DNA from: Gnetum montanum
Lineage: Eukaryota; Streptophyta; Gnetopsida; Gnetales; Gnetaceae
Assembly: GCA_015680685.1 (NCBI GenBank)
Contig: MNCI01033474.1
Coordinates: forward strand, 2,358,117 to 2,422,116
DNA length: 64,000 nt
Direction: 5' to 3'
Shown: positions 10,358-21,929 of the stretch, piece after piece
Layout: the number at the start of each line of letters is the position of its first letter
How positions within the stretch are numbered: the stretch's first letter is position 1
Notes under the pieces: generated by a model
Told to the model about the DNA's origin: nothing
Database searches by the model: none
What the model saw: the letters and a program-made list of their open reading frames with translations, nothing else
Translations under genes and position numbers: made by a program

Positions 10358-13330
10358 ATGTCTTCTTTTCACAAGAGTGATTCTTTGCCCAAGTTTGAAG
10401 GACTAAATTAGTAGGTGTCCCAACAATATAGAGTGGTATACGATCATCCTAATGAGTATGTATCCTATTCCATCTTTTTCCTACACTAGGATGAACTACT
10501 ATGGTGGTGAGACATGGAGGGAAACATTGTGTTTCCACTCGATTGATCTATTTATGTAATGCTCTAACAAAATCTTATGCCATTGGGCCTCCAAAGACTT
10601 CATGCTAAGTACGTTGTGTAGGATAGTGATACTAGGGATTATCATCCAACTAATGCACAACATCTAAGGGATTGACAATTGGAGCAATGCTATGAATCTG
10701 CAAAGGGAAAGTGGTTCAATGATTTCCCATACCTACCATACCAAAAAGATGGTGGAGAACCCTTCTCTAGGAGTTTTCCATTTCAGTGAAGGAGGTCAAA
10801 ACCAAAATCTACAGTCCACGATTCATAATTTGAGTTCTGAAAAGAATAGATCCAATGACAAAGGGGGGCACAAGGAGGAGAGTCATGGTAGGGATGCAAA
10901 TATAAAACTTAATTGTGATCACGGTTGTGATCACTGAAGAGGGGATGGAAAGCACCATGATGGTGCTAGTCCTTCTTACTCTTTACCTTCATCAACATCT
11001 TCCTCTTTTGGCTTTGAATGCAACCATAGGAAACACAATCGTGATGGAGGTGATGGATGAGACTGAGATGATCGTTAAGACCATTGAGCAAGTCAAGAAC
11101 TAAGACAAAAGTATTCAAGAGAGATCCATCACCATGAACAAAGGGGTAGTTGAGGGCATCGTAGGCACTAGAATCATGGCCTTGATGAACCTTTACTTGC
11201 TACTTGAAGCATACTAAACATTGCAGAGGTAGTGAGAATTCCTACAAGGCACATTAAGGATAGTTGAATCAAGAGGCTAGACATAAACAATATTCCTAAG
11301 CTGGAAGTGGGATATAACTCAAATCCACAAAATGATCTTCAAGATTTTCATGATGCCTATGCCTTGCAAAATATAGAAAATGATTGGCAAAAGCTTAAGT
11401 TATTCCTCAAGATACTCATTAAAGAAGCGGAAACCTGGTACCAGTCCTTAGAACTAAAATCTATCAGACAATGGAGTACAATGCTCGAACTATTCAATGA
11501 CAAATATCAAACATACTCTCGAGTGTCCAACTTGAGAAGAAAGATCTAAGGATGGAAATAAGGGACACATGAATCCTTGGATGTCACCATGTACCAATAT
11601 TATTCTCTATTACACAGATGTCCTAGCCATGGTTATTGTCAATAGAAGCAACTTTGCCACATCGTAGATGGGCTTTGATAAAAAATGAGAAGAACTCTTG
11701 ACATCTATGTCAAAGGGCGATTGTTAGAATCAAGAGCCCATTAGATTCAATGGTTGATAGAGTAGTTAGCAAAAGAAAAAGAAGAGTTGAGGAAGCACAA
11801 AGTGTAAAAGAATACAACCACAATCCTTCCATTCGCAAGAGTGTGGTTTAATTTTATGATAGTGAGAAAGAATCATCACTTGATGAGATGGTGAACTAGA
11901 AAATCTTACCAATTTAAAAATTTACCTTTAAGATTTCAGCTAAGGTAGATCAGTTATGGGACTCTATGGATAGTAGATTTCAACGTGTCCTAAAAATTGC
12001 TGAAGAGTCCAAAGAACAAGGCAGTGATTATGATCATAAAAGGCAAAAGGAAGCTAAACATGCCAATTAAAGAGGTAAGGGCAAGATCACTATAGTAGAG
12101 GAAGTTCTGGGAACCAAATCAGATGATGATGGTGGATGTGACATCTGCCAATATGAATATCCTAAGGGATGTTAACCCATTGTGTCACACTTATAGGAGT
12201 TTGGGTTGTATGCTTTGAATCCATGACTAGCAAAAAGGAAAACACATAGAAGATTGCCTTATCCTCAAGGCAATCCTAGGTAGTTTCACCAACAAAAATA
12301 GTATTATTCAAGTGGAACTCCACTGCAACCATATGAGCAGTATCAATAGTGGCAGCAACCACAGTCATAGGTGTTGCCACCACTAGGATGGCAATACCCT
12401 TATAGATAATCTGATTCATATGGGTATTACATTCAGCAACCTCTGTCTTCACATGACTCTTCTGGTCATGTTTCTACTTTCTAACATTACTACCCTCTTG
12501 AATATTATCAAACTCATTCTCCACATTCAAGGAGGAATACCATTTTTTATCCTTATCCTACTTCTGTTCCTACACCTATTTTTCCACCCTCAACATAGCT
12601 ACCACCTACTCCATCTATGTAAGGATAACTTCTATCCCAATCGTAGCAATGCAATGCTACCAGGGATGTCAATCTACAACCAGGTGGTTTGGACACTAGA
12701 TCATAGAAAAGATCTTTTTTCCAATCCAACAATCCACCTAAGCCCTCACATGCACATGTGATTGGCAACCCTACTCTGTATCTAATTCCTTTAAGTCCCC
12801 TTCAAACCAAATACCATTTAGAATCCATATTGTTATGCTTACTCATGTTATATCTAATTGGATCTAGGCTAGTAACCTTCCCTAGAAATTACCTGATCTT
12901 GGAAATCGTCTTATTTATTTATAGATTGCTAGGAATGAACCATGTAAAGCTCTTCTTGATTCATGTTTTGGTGTGAATTTGATTTCTCATGAGATGTATA
13001 CTTCATGGAACCTACCATCCCTTAAGAAGAGCAATATTTGATTGGAATTGATAGACTAGTTTATTACTATTCAATTGGGATTGGTGGAAGACATTGTGAT
13101 CACTATTTGTGGGTGGTCTTGTCCTACTAATTTCCTAGTGATCAAGGTTGAGAACTGTAAGGGGGGCTTCCCAATCATTATGGAAAGGACATGGCTAAGC
13201 ACTATTGATGTAAGAATGAGCACTAGAGATCTTTCCTTGGAGATATCTATGAAAAATGCATTAAGGAAAATTGAGAAGAAGTGAGTTCCATGCATTACAT
13301 ATAGTGATAGTAGGTGCAATTGCGTGTAGA
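10358..13330 (+). pseudogene. gag-protease of element B
   Basis: The ATG at 10358 begins MSSFHKS, matching MSSSHKS in C and MPSSHKS in A. The Gag core lies at about 11300-11800, with YNSNPQNDLQDFHDAYALQ and the SIRQW-STMLELF pattern. A zinc-knuckle remnant at 12137-12172 reads CDICQYEYPKGC, with the ligand His changed to Tyr. The protease lies at about 12930-13290, with D-S-C at 12958-12966 instead of D-S-G, then GVNLIS and a second-half motif around IIMERTWLSTIDVR. Several frameshifts and many stops break the frame, so no product is expected. Gag would coat the RNA and the protease would cut the polyprotein. Confidence 0.85.
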
Positions 13331-13476
13331 AGCCCTAGTTCATTAAACAAGCATCCATTTTCACATGTAGATAGTGTGCACCTAAAGTAGATATTCAAAG
13401 GTATCTGTACACAATAACCACAAAACAAGAGGGCACCCAGTGGCTAACCATTGATTTTGAAACTAGCATAATTTGC

Positions 13477-16440
13477 ATGGAACCTACTGAGAGCTTGACA
13501 TGTGCTTATGTCGTAGGCATGGATGAACTAGAGCAAGTTCATCACCAACTCTTTGATAATGCAAATGATGATACCTATTGGGAAGAGTTGGAAATTCCTA
13601 AAAATTTTAAGCAAGAGCCTCTTGAGTTAAAAACTCTACTTGCCAGTATGGAATATGCATTGTTAAAAAATGGGAAGTTGGTAATAATCAATGAAATCTT
13701 GCTCTAGAACAGAAATAGATGTTGTTGAATGTGGTTGAAAAATGGTCAACAACATTTGCTTAATCATATCTTGAACTCATAGGGATTGATCCTAAGATAT
13801 GTCAGCATTTTATCTACACTGACCCAACCATGAGGACAAAGAGACAGTTAAAGAGATGATTGAATCCAAATTAAGGTAGATCAACAAAGAGGAAAGTAAA
13901 TAACCCCTTAAGGTAGGGTTTATCTATCCCATTACAGGTAGTGAGTGGGTTAGTCCACTCATGATTGTGTCAAATAAAGATGGTAAGTGATGGTCCTACA
14001 TCAATTTTTAGTTGTTGAATATGGCAACATTCAAGGACCATTTTCTATTTTCATTTATTGATTAGGTGTTAAAAACCATATCTAGGCATTACTATTAAAA
14101 TTCTCTAGATGCTTATAATGGCTATAACCAAATCTAGATCATGCCAGAGAACTAGTTCAAAACAACATTCATGAGTTCCTAGGGGACCTTTGCATATTGT
14201 AAAATGTCTTTTGGTTTGTGCAATGCTCCTGCCACTTTTCAATGCCTGGTCTTAAGCATCTTTCAGTAGCAGATTGGTAGTGGAGTGGAAGTCTTTATGG
14301 ATGAATTCTCCACTTATGGTGCTACATTTGAGTAAGCCTTGGACCACCTTAAGCAAGTACTAAAAAGATGTGTGGAAACAAACTTGTAGCTCAATTGGCA
14401 AGAGAGTTATTTGATGATCCAAGAGGGCATTGTAATGGGGCAGAGAATCTCACAAGTAGAAATTGAGGTCAACCTTAAAAAAACAAGGGTCATCCAAGGA
14501 ATTACTTGCCAACTAGAGATTGTAAAAAAATGTCCAATCATTCCTTGGACATATTGGTTACTACTGGTGATTCACAGAGAATTTCTCTAAGGTCACAAAA
14601 TCATTGGTTAAGCTAACAAAGAAAGATGATTCATTTGTCTGGAAAAAGGAATGTTAAAAAAACATTCCAACAGTTGAAGGAGAAACTTGTAGAAACTCCA
14701 ATTCTATAGGCACTCGACTAGTCTAGACCATTTCATGTTATGACAAATGCATCAAATGATGCCTTGGAGGCTGTGCTTATGTAGTTGGATGACAAGAAAT
14801 GTCCATATTACATCCACTACACAAGTTGAAGCATTGTGGGTGCAAAACTAAACTACACCACCATAGAAAAAAGAATTGATGGTAGTGGTGTTTGCTTTAG
14901 AAATGTTCAAGCATTATGTGCATGGTTACAAAGGGTTTGTGCACATAGATCATAATGTCATTTCCTTCCTCATGAACAAGCCAACAGTGAGCCCTCATTT
15001 CATATGGTGGCCGGTGGTCTTATAGAAATTTAGTCTTACAATGGTAGATCAAAACGGAACTAACAATGTCATCGCTAACCACTTATCTCAGTTGCAATGG
15101 GACAACAAAGAAGAAAAAATCCCACTATCTGATCTGTTTCTTGATGAACTCCTCTTTGCCAAGGCTATAACTGAATAATTTCCCACTAAGCCTAAATGGT
15201 ATGGTGGCATACTCACCTATCTTTTCACTCAAGAGATTCAATAAAGGTTGGACCACCAAAAAAACAATAGTTTCTTCACTAGATAAAATGCTTCATGGAG
15301 ATTAATGACCTGGTTCATTGGTGTATCCTTGATGTTGATCAACTGCACATTCTTTAGGATACTCGTGAGGGTCCTTATGGAGGCCACTATGCTGGGAGAT
15401 GCATGACCATTAAAATCCTTATGGTAGGATACTATTGGCCAATAATTTTCAGGAATGCTCATCAATTTTTTCACTCTTGTGAATGTTGTCAATGAGATGG
15501 TGGGATGACTATTTGAATGAAGAGACCTAAATAGTGGATCCAACCATTGGAACCCTTCAATATCTAGGCACTAATTTCATGGGTTCCATCATATCCATGT
15601 CAAATGGAAAGGCATACAACATAGTTTTTATTAACTATTGTATGAACTGGGTAGAAGCAGCAACCATCACCAACTATACATCTTCTACTACTACTTAGTT
15701 TGTACAACAAAATGTTATAAATAGGTTTGGTATGCCACGTGCATTAATTTCTAATAATGGAATCCACTTTACAAGCACTACCTTTTAAAAGCTTATGCAG
15801 TGCTTGGGGGTTGAACATAAACTAACAACACCCTACCACCCCCAAGCCAATGGTCAAGCAAAGGTTACAAATAGGGAAATCACAAAGATCCAAACAAGAA
15901 TTGTTAGCAAATATAAAAGAGACAAGAGCAAAAAACTCAATGATTCCCTCTAGGCCTACCACTCAACATGAAAACTCCCTATAGGCTATTCTCCCTATGA
16001 GTTGGTGTATAGAAAATTACCAACACTTCCTATTCAATCCAAACTTCATACACTTTCAACAGCCTATGACCTTGACCTTGATTTAAGTCTAGCACAAAAA
16101 GAAAGATTACTAAATCTCAACTTGCTAGAAAAAAATCGATTAGTGGCCCTATCATCTAATGAGTTAACAAGGCATTTAACAAAAAATTCCATGAACTTAG
16201 AATTAGGAAAGTTAAATTTCAATTGAGAGATAAGGTCCTCTACTGGAACCCCACACACGTATCCCAACAAACTAAGTTGTAGACATTGTGGAAAGGATCT
16301 TATATCATTTACAAAACTTTCCCTTCTGGAGCCATGTTGATCTACAAAACTGAGAGCCTAGATAAGAAGTAGCTAGTTAACATACAACAAGTCAAACCTT
16401 TCCACAAGCCTAAGTAAGCTAGTGCAACAAATGCCTCATC
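13477..16440 (+). pseudogene. RT-RNase H-integrase of element B
   Basis: The reverse transcriptase lies at about 13900-14370: MSFGLCNAPATFQ near 14200, then FMDE at 14294-14305 where FMDD is expected. RNase H remnants lie at about 14740-15060. Integrase lies at about 15400-16430. The three catalytic codons are AAC (15633), AAT (15753) and AAG (15861), that is Asn, Asn and Lys in place of Asp, Asp and Glu, with exact DD35E spacing. GYSPYELVYRKLPTL lies at about 15982-16025 and marks the integrase C-terminal region. Many stops, mostly TAG and TAA at Gln positions. Non-functional. Confidence 0.85.
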
Positions 16441-17776
16441 ATATGGACAACCACGCTCAATATTTTGGATCTCCTTCTTTCAACTTAGTTGTGGAGGAGA
16501 TGGCCATCTATGCTAAGTATATAAGCAACTCAGTTTTTCATCTTTTTGTTTTACACTTTTTTGTTTCACACCTTGTTATTTTTACAACTTTTTGTTTGAC
16601 ACATTTTTAATCTTACAACTTTTTTTCCCATTATTAGTTTTTCAAAATTCTTGTTTTATAACAGCGTTAGTACATTTTATTTTTCTTAAATATTTTATAA
16701 TTTCTTGTGTATTTTCCTTTATTTTGGATGTGATTTTCTTATTGTGTTTCAATAATAACATGCCTTATTGCCAACTCAGTACAATGTGGTTTGGTTGATG
16801 TGGGCACATGCTATTTGGTTATTTGATTATTGGTGTCTAGATTCTAGCTTTGAATTTTGTTACTGATAACTAGGGCATGGTTTCTTTTTCATGAAATAGG
16901 TAGTGAGTCCACAACATCCACCCATCCACAAACTCTTGGGTTTTCTTTTTCTAGAAGTATGAGGTTCCTTTTTCATTAATAAAACTTTAATGAACTTGTG
17001 ACCTTCATAGTTTCTGAATTTGGAAAGGATTCAAAGGTTTGAACAGTGACTTCAAGGGGACTTAATACTCTTTGTGCTTTTCTGCTTACTTGGATGCATG
17101 TGTGTGTTCATGGATTTCTTACCATTTTGTGTCGACTAATAATAGAAAGTTGAATAAGTCTTTGCATGGTGTGGTTCCCATTCATTAGAAAAAAACAACG
17201 ATAGAAATTCAAAGTTGAACAAGTCTTTGCATGGTGTGCTTCCCATTCATAAAAAAAACAACAATGGAAATTCAAAGCACACCCCTTAGAAAAAATAAAT
17301 GGACTACAAGCATTGGTTATGGGATTAGAAAAACATGTTATCCATGCCTAAAGATCCCATTTAACTAAGGGCCTTGCTCACTTTTTTCTTCTTTTTTTCT
17401 TTAATAAGGAACAATGGTTGTTTTGTGGGAACACTCTTGTGTCTCAAGGGAGGTGGCTTGGTCTGAAAGGGGCGATGTGAAGTCATTAAACGTGGTTGGT
17501 TTTGGTCTAGACTAAGGATGGATTTTATTAGGTCATTTAACCATAAAAATTCATAAGGGACTTCATGTGACCTTAATCACGAACTCTATTCCACTTTCTC
17601 TCTCATCCATCTATGCTCTCCATGTCTCACCTCATTGCCGGTTTCATGTTCTTATTTGATGTATCAAAATTCTTAGGTAGTTTCTTTTGTGTTTTTGTAC
17701 TTAACTTTTTGTAACCATTAATCATCCATGGGGTCCACAGACTCCTCAGTTTAAAGTTATCTAAGGGTAATAGAGG
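16441..17776 (+). other. 3' non-coding region of element B, part 1
   Basis: It begins with a block related to ATTTTGGATCTCC...GGGGGAGATGGCCA that follows integrase in A, B and C. T-rich tracts and the conserved hairpin region follow. A segment with the hairpin is duplicated here (17158-17213 and 17223-17286). It continues to the right of element C at 27613. Confidence 0.7.
17158..17286 (+). other. conserved hairpin region, tandemly duplicated in B
   Basis: The 5' arm CTTTGCATGGTGTG(G/C)TTCCCATT and the 3' arm AATGGAAATTCAAAGCACACC can pair. C and A have CTCAC/GTGAG at the place where B has CCCATT/AATGG. The first B copy has a decayed 3' arm. Confidence 0.5.
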
Positions 17777-18570
17777 TGATGAGCCACGATATTGCATATG
17801 CAATATCGCATCCACCATGCGATATCACATCCTCCCTCATCTTCTATAAATTAGAGGTGGCACCCTTTGTTCCAAGGTAGTTAGACTTAGACCCTTAGCC
17901 AAACTCTTGTAGTTTTGTTATTCCAGAGTTAGAATTATTTTTGTGTGCCCACAGTAGGAGTCATAGAGTGAACGGATCTTTATTCGAGTAATTTGTACCT
18001 GAGCACAATTTTGTGTATGACAATAAAGACGAACTTTATGATAAACCTTGCAACATACAACTTAAGCTAATTAGTAATTAATGATTGTTTAACGCTTTCC
18101 TAGTTAATTAATATCTCTCTCAACCTTCAACCCCCTTAGTTAAATATACTCAATATGACCACTTCGAGCATGCATGTAGTGCTTGGTAACCCAGTAACGA
18201 TTAGCGTTTGGTAATCCCAGCAGCATTGCACTGGTTTAGGATGTGTATGGCAAGTGGGAACAGATACTGGTGTTAGGAACATTTAGAAACTAGTTAATGA
18301 ATAGTTAATGTAAGTTAGCCACTTAGTTCTCTCTCCCTCTCCTTTATTAGTAAAATAAATAAAAAATACAAAAGCTATAAAAATCATGTACCTCAAGCTT
18401 ACTTAACCATACAACCGTGACAATACAAGTAAGTTTGGGAAGACAACAATTGATTAACCCTGAGTGTTCCATTAAGGTGCATAAGCACTTAGTCCTTGGA
18501 GTTCGACTAGATCATGCATGAAACGCTCGTATTCGTATAGTTGGGTGTAGGGGTACCACGCCACTCATCA
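17777..18570 (+). repeat. 5' LTR of element C (794 bp)
   Basis: Starts TGATGAGCC and ends CACTCATCA. A GATATC-type palindrome cluster lies at 17786-17828 and the TATA-like box TATAAATT at 17845-17852. CAATAAAGACGAACTTT near 18022 marks the R/U5 region. Confidence 0.9.
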
Positions 18571-18590
18571 TAGGCACCATTTTCGAGGAC
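18571..18590 (+). other. primer-binding site of element C (degenerate)
   Basis: TAGGCACCATTTTCGAGGAC aligns with TTGGCGCCGTTGCCGGGGA. The differences are all transitions of the C-to-T or G-to-A kind. Confidence 0.65.
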
Positions 18591-18714
18591 TTAGTTGTTT
18601 GTGTGCTGTGTAGAACATAGGAAATCATTCATATCGTTGGAATGTTAGAACAAACCCTTAGGGTTAGTTAAAGAAAGACAAGACATCGGTACATTGCACA
18701 TCAAACAAGACAAG

Positions 18715-21700
18715 ATGTCTTCTTCTTCACATAAGAGCACTTCACCGCCTAGGACTAACACAAGAGGCAGTCGGTGGCATAATACACATAACCAAAATCC
18801 GCCAATTCCTCAATAGTTTCATGTGGTATATACTCATCCTGAGGAGTATGTACCCAATTTTAGCTTTCTTCTCTACCAAGATGAACAACTGCATTGGAGA
18901 GACTTGGAGGGTAACATAGTGTTGCCTCCAGACCGATCAATCTCCAACATGCTCCTTCATGCTCTCACATGAATAGGCATGTTGCTTTTATACGCAGAAT
19001 ACATTGCATGTGATCATGACACAAGGGACTATCATCCCACAGAAGTGAAACGTCAAAGGGACTTGCGATAGGAGAGATACCATACATCCTTGAAGGGTAA
19101 ATGGCCCCATGATGCTCCACATGTTTTGAGCAAAATTGAGGATGGTGAACCTACCTAAACAGGTTCCCCACAAAATGATGTTCCTCCTCCTAACAATGGT
19201 CAAGAGGTGGTGTATTAGAACCTCTACTCCACTATTCACAACCCTAGTTCTGATACCCATGAACACGAAGTGTTCAACGAGGGAACACAAACACACTATA
19301 AGAGCGAACGTTTTGATCATGATTGCGATCGAGGCTGAGACCACCAAAGAGAAGGTAGAAAACACCATCATGTTGATGGTTCTCCTTCTTCTTCACCTTC
19401 ATCGTCACCTTCACCTCCTTCTCCAGTGTTTGGACATAGCCATAGGAAAACCAATCGTGAGGATATGGGAAAATGAAGTGAAATACATCGACAAGATAGT
19501 CGAGAATGAGGATGAGGGCACTCTAAGGAATCAAGGCATAGAAGAAGGGAGATTAGGGAACTGCGTAGACACCATAGATGCTATGAATGACATGATTACG
19601 AAGAACCCCTACTCACAACTAGAAGCATGCTAGATATAACGAAGGTTGTAAGAGTTCCAACAAGGCACCACAAAGATAGTAGAATCAAGAGGTTAGATAT
19701 GAAAATCATCCCATTCAAAGGGGGATACAACGCTGATCCTCAAAATTATTTACAAGAATTCCACAATGCATGTGCCTTGCAAAACATTGAAAACGAATGG
19801 CAAAAACTAAAATTGTTCCCAAGGACACTAATGAAAGAAGCTGAAAGCTGGTACTAGTCCTTAGAATCGGAATCCATTCAGAGGTGGAGTACAATGTTAG
19901 AACTATTCAATGATAAGTACCAAACATACTCCTGAGTGTCTAAGCTACGAAAGCAAATCCAAGGATGGAAGCAAGGAAATCATGAACCCTTGGATGCTAC
20001 CATGGACCACTATTACGCACTGTTACATCGTTGCCCTGGCCATGGTTATTCGCAGTGGGATCAACTACGCCATCTCATGGATGGACTTAGGCATGAAACA
20101 AGAAGAACCCTTGGGATGTACACCCAAGGAAGGTTATCAAAGCTTAGGTCTTATCAAATTCATAGATTGCTAGAGCAAGTAGTCAAAGAAGAAGGTGAGC
20201 TACGAAATAGAGAAAGTGTGGAAGAATACAACTGAGATCCTTCCCTCTGAAAAAGGGGAGTGAGATTTGGTGAAGAGGAAGAAGATTCACGACTCAAGGA
20301 GATGGTGAATAGGAAAACTTTGCCTCTCCAAAAGTTAACAACAAAAGTATTGACAAAGGTAGACCAAGTGTGGGACTTGAATAGTAGGTTTGAAACTATT
20401 CTTAAAATTGTAAAGGAGTCTAGGGAACGAGGTAGTGACTGCGAAAAAAAAGAAAAATAGAGAAGTGGAAAATGCATGTAACAAGGGTTAGGGCAAAATG
20501 GCCATCACAGAAGAGGTTGTGGATTCAGACACGGACAATGATGGTGGATGCAAGATATGCCAATATGACCATCCTAAGGGATGTTGCCCAGTGATCTCAC
20601 ATCTACAAGAGTCTGGGATGTATGCACTGAACCCACGACTAAATAAACGGCAAGCACCGCGACGGTTACCTTATCCCCAAGGTAACCCAAGGCAGTTCCA
20701 CCAACCATCAACATATTATCCAAGTGGAACTCCACCACAACTCGTTGAGCAACATCAATAGTGGCAATACCCACAATCATGGGGGATGCCACCACCAAGG
20801 TAACAATACCCCTATCGACAACTTGACCCATATGGCTACTACGTGCAGCATCCAATCTCTCCATGTGACTCTGTTAGTCATGTTACACCACAACATCACT
20901 ACCAAGCTCGTGAGTATTATAAAACTCCTTCTCCTAGGGAAGATAACCCATAAACATATCATCCTTCAAATCCATTCGTAGCTCTCACACCAATAGCTCC
21001 ATTACCACCTACTCCAGCAATGCAAGGGAAACTCCCTACTCAACCGCAACAACGCAATTCCACAAGGGCTGTGAATCCTCAACCCATTGTTGGTTCTGAT
21101 AACCATATGAAGAAAAGACCTTTCTTTAGAACCAATAGTCCAACCAAGCCCTTACAAACACAAGCGTTTGAACCTTTCAATGCCTCCCCATCAAATAAGG
21201 CTTCAGAGCTCCCTTCAAACCAAACACTGAGCTCAACGCATACAATTATGTTAACACATGTCGTTATTGACTGGATCGAGGTTGGCCACCTTCCCAGGAA
21301 ATTCTCTGATCCTAGAAGCCCTCTAATCTATCTCCAAATTTCTGGGAATGAGCCATGCAAAGATATTATAGAGTCAAGTTCTGGAGTCAACTTAATATCA
21401 AAAGAAATGTACAAAGCCTGGAACCTGCCTTCATTAAGGAAGAGCAGTATTCGTCTAGAGCTAGCTGACCAGTCCATCACTGTTTCCTTGGGAGTGGTAG
21501 AGGACATCATCACCACTATGTGTGGGTGGTCATACCTAGCTGATTTCCTAGTGATACAAGTGAATAACAGTAAAGGGAAATTCCTAATAATAATGGGAAG
21601 GGCATGGCTAAGTACTATAGATGCACGCCTAGGAATCCACGATCTTTCCTTGAAAATATCTAAGGAGAACACTTTTGGAAAGATTGAGAAGAAGAAGGTT

Positions 21701-21742
21701 CCATGCATCGCATATAATGATACAGGGTGCAATTGCGTGTAG
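18715..21742 (+). pseudogene. gag-protease of element C
   Basis: The ATG at 18715 (MSSSSHKSTS) opens a frame that continues to about 20460 with stops. A frameshift near 20460-20498 leads to the frame that carries the zinc knuckle and protease to 21742. The Gag core is at about 19710-20160 (GGYNADPQNYLQEFHNACALQ, then RCPGHGYSQWDQLRHLMDGL-like). The zinc knuckle CKICQYDHPKGC is at 20549-20584, a C-x2-C-x3-H-x3-C form. A Pro/Gln-rich linker follows. At the protease site the expected D-S-G is E-S-S (21371-21379), so it is catalytically dead. GRAWLSTIDAR near 21600 marks the protease second half. Confidence 0.88.
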
Positions 21743-21929
21743 AGATCATGGGTTGTGCAAACTTTAGCATTGCCTGCATACAACTAGTGTGCATGAGACA
21801 TTAATATACAAAAGTGCCTATATGCAGCAGCGACACGACAAGAAAACACCCAGTGGCTGATAGCTAATCAAGATAGCAACTTACTAACGTGCATGAAACT
21901 AACTGAGGGAATAACTTGCACTTACATCA

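Noticed and set aside
12553-12768. Minus-strand open frame in element B
   Set aside because: It is the antisense of the Pro/Gln-rich Gag linker; the sense strand carries the recognisable domains.
14385-14412. tRNA-like TAGCTCAATTGGCAAGAGAG
   Set aside because: It looks like a tRNA D-arm, but it lies in the RT region of element B and aligns with C (GAAACAACTTAAGGCTCAACTAGC). No matching acceptor stem or T-arm follows.
19136-19633. Plus-strand frame of 165 codons in element C
   Set aside because: It is shifted from the Gag frame that starts at 18715 and continues at 19936; the low-complexity tract is open in two frames.
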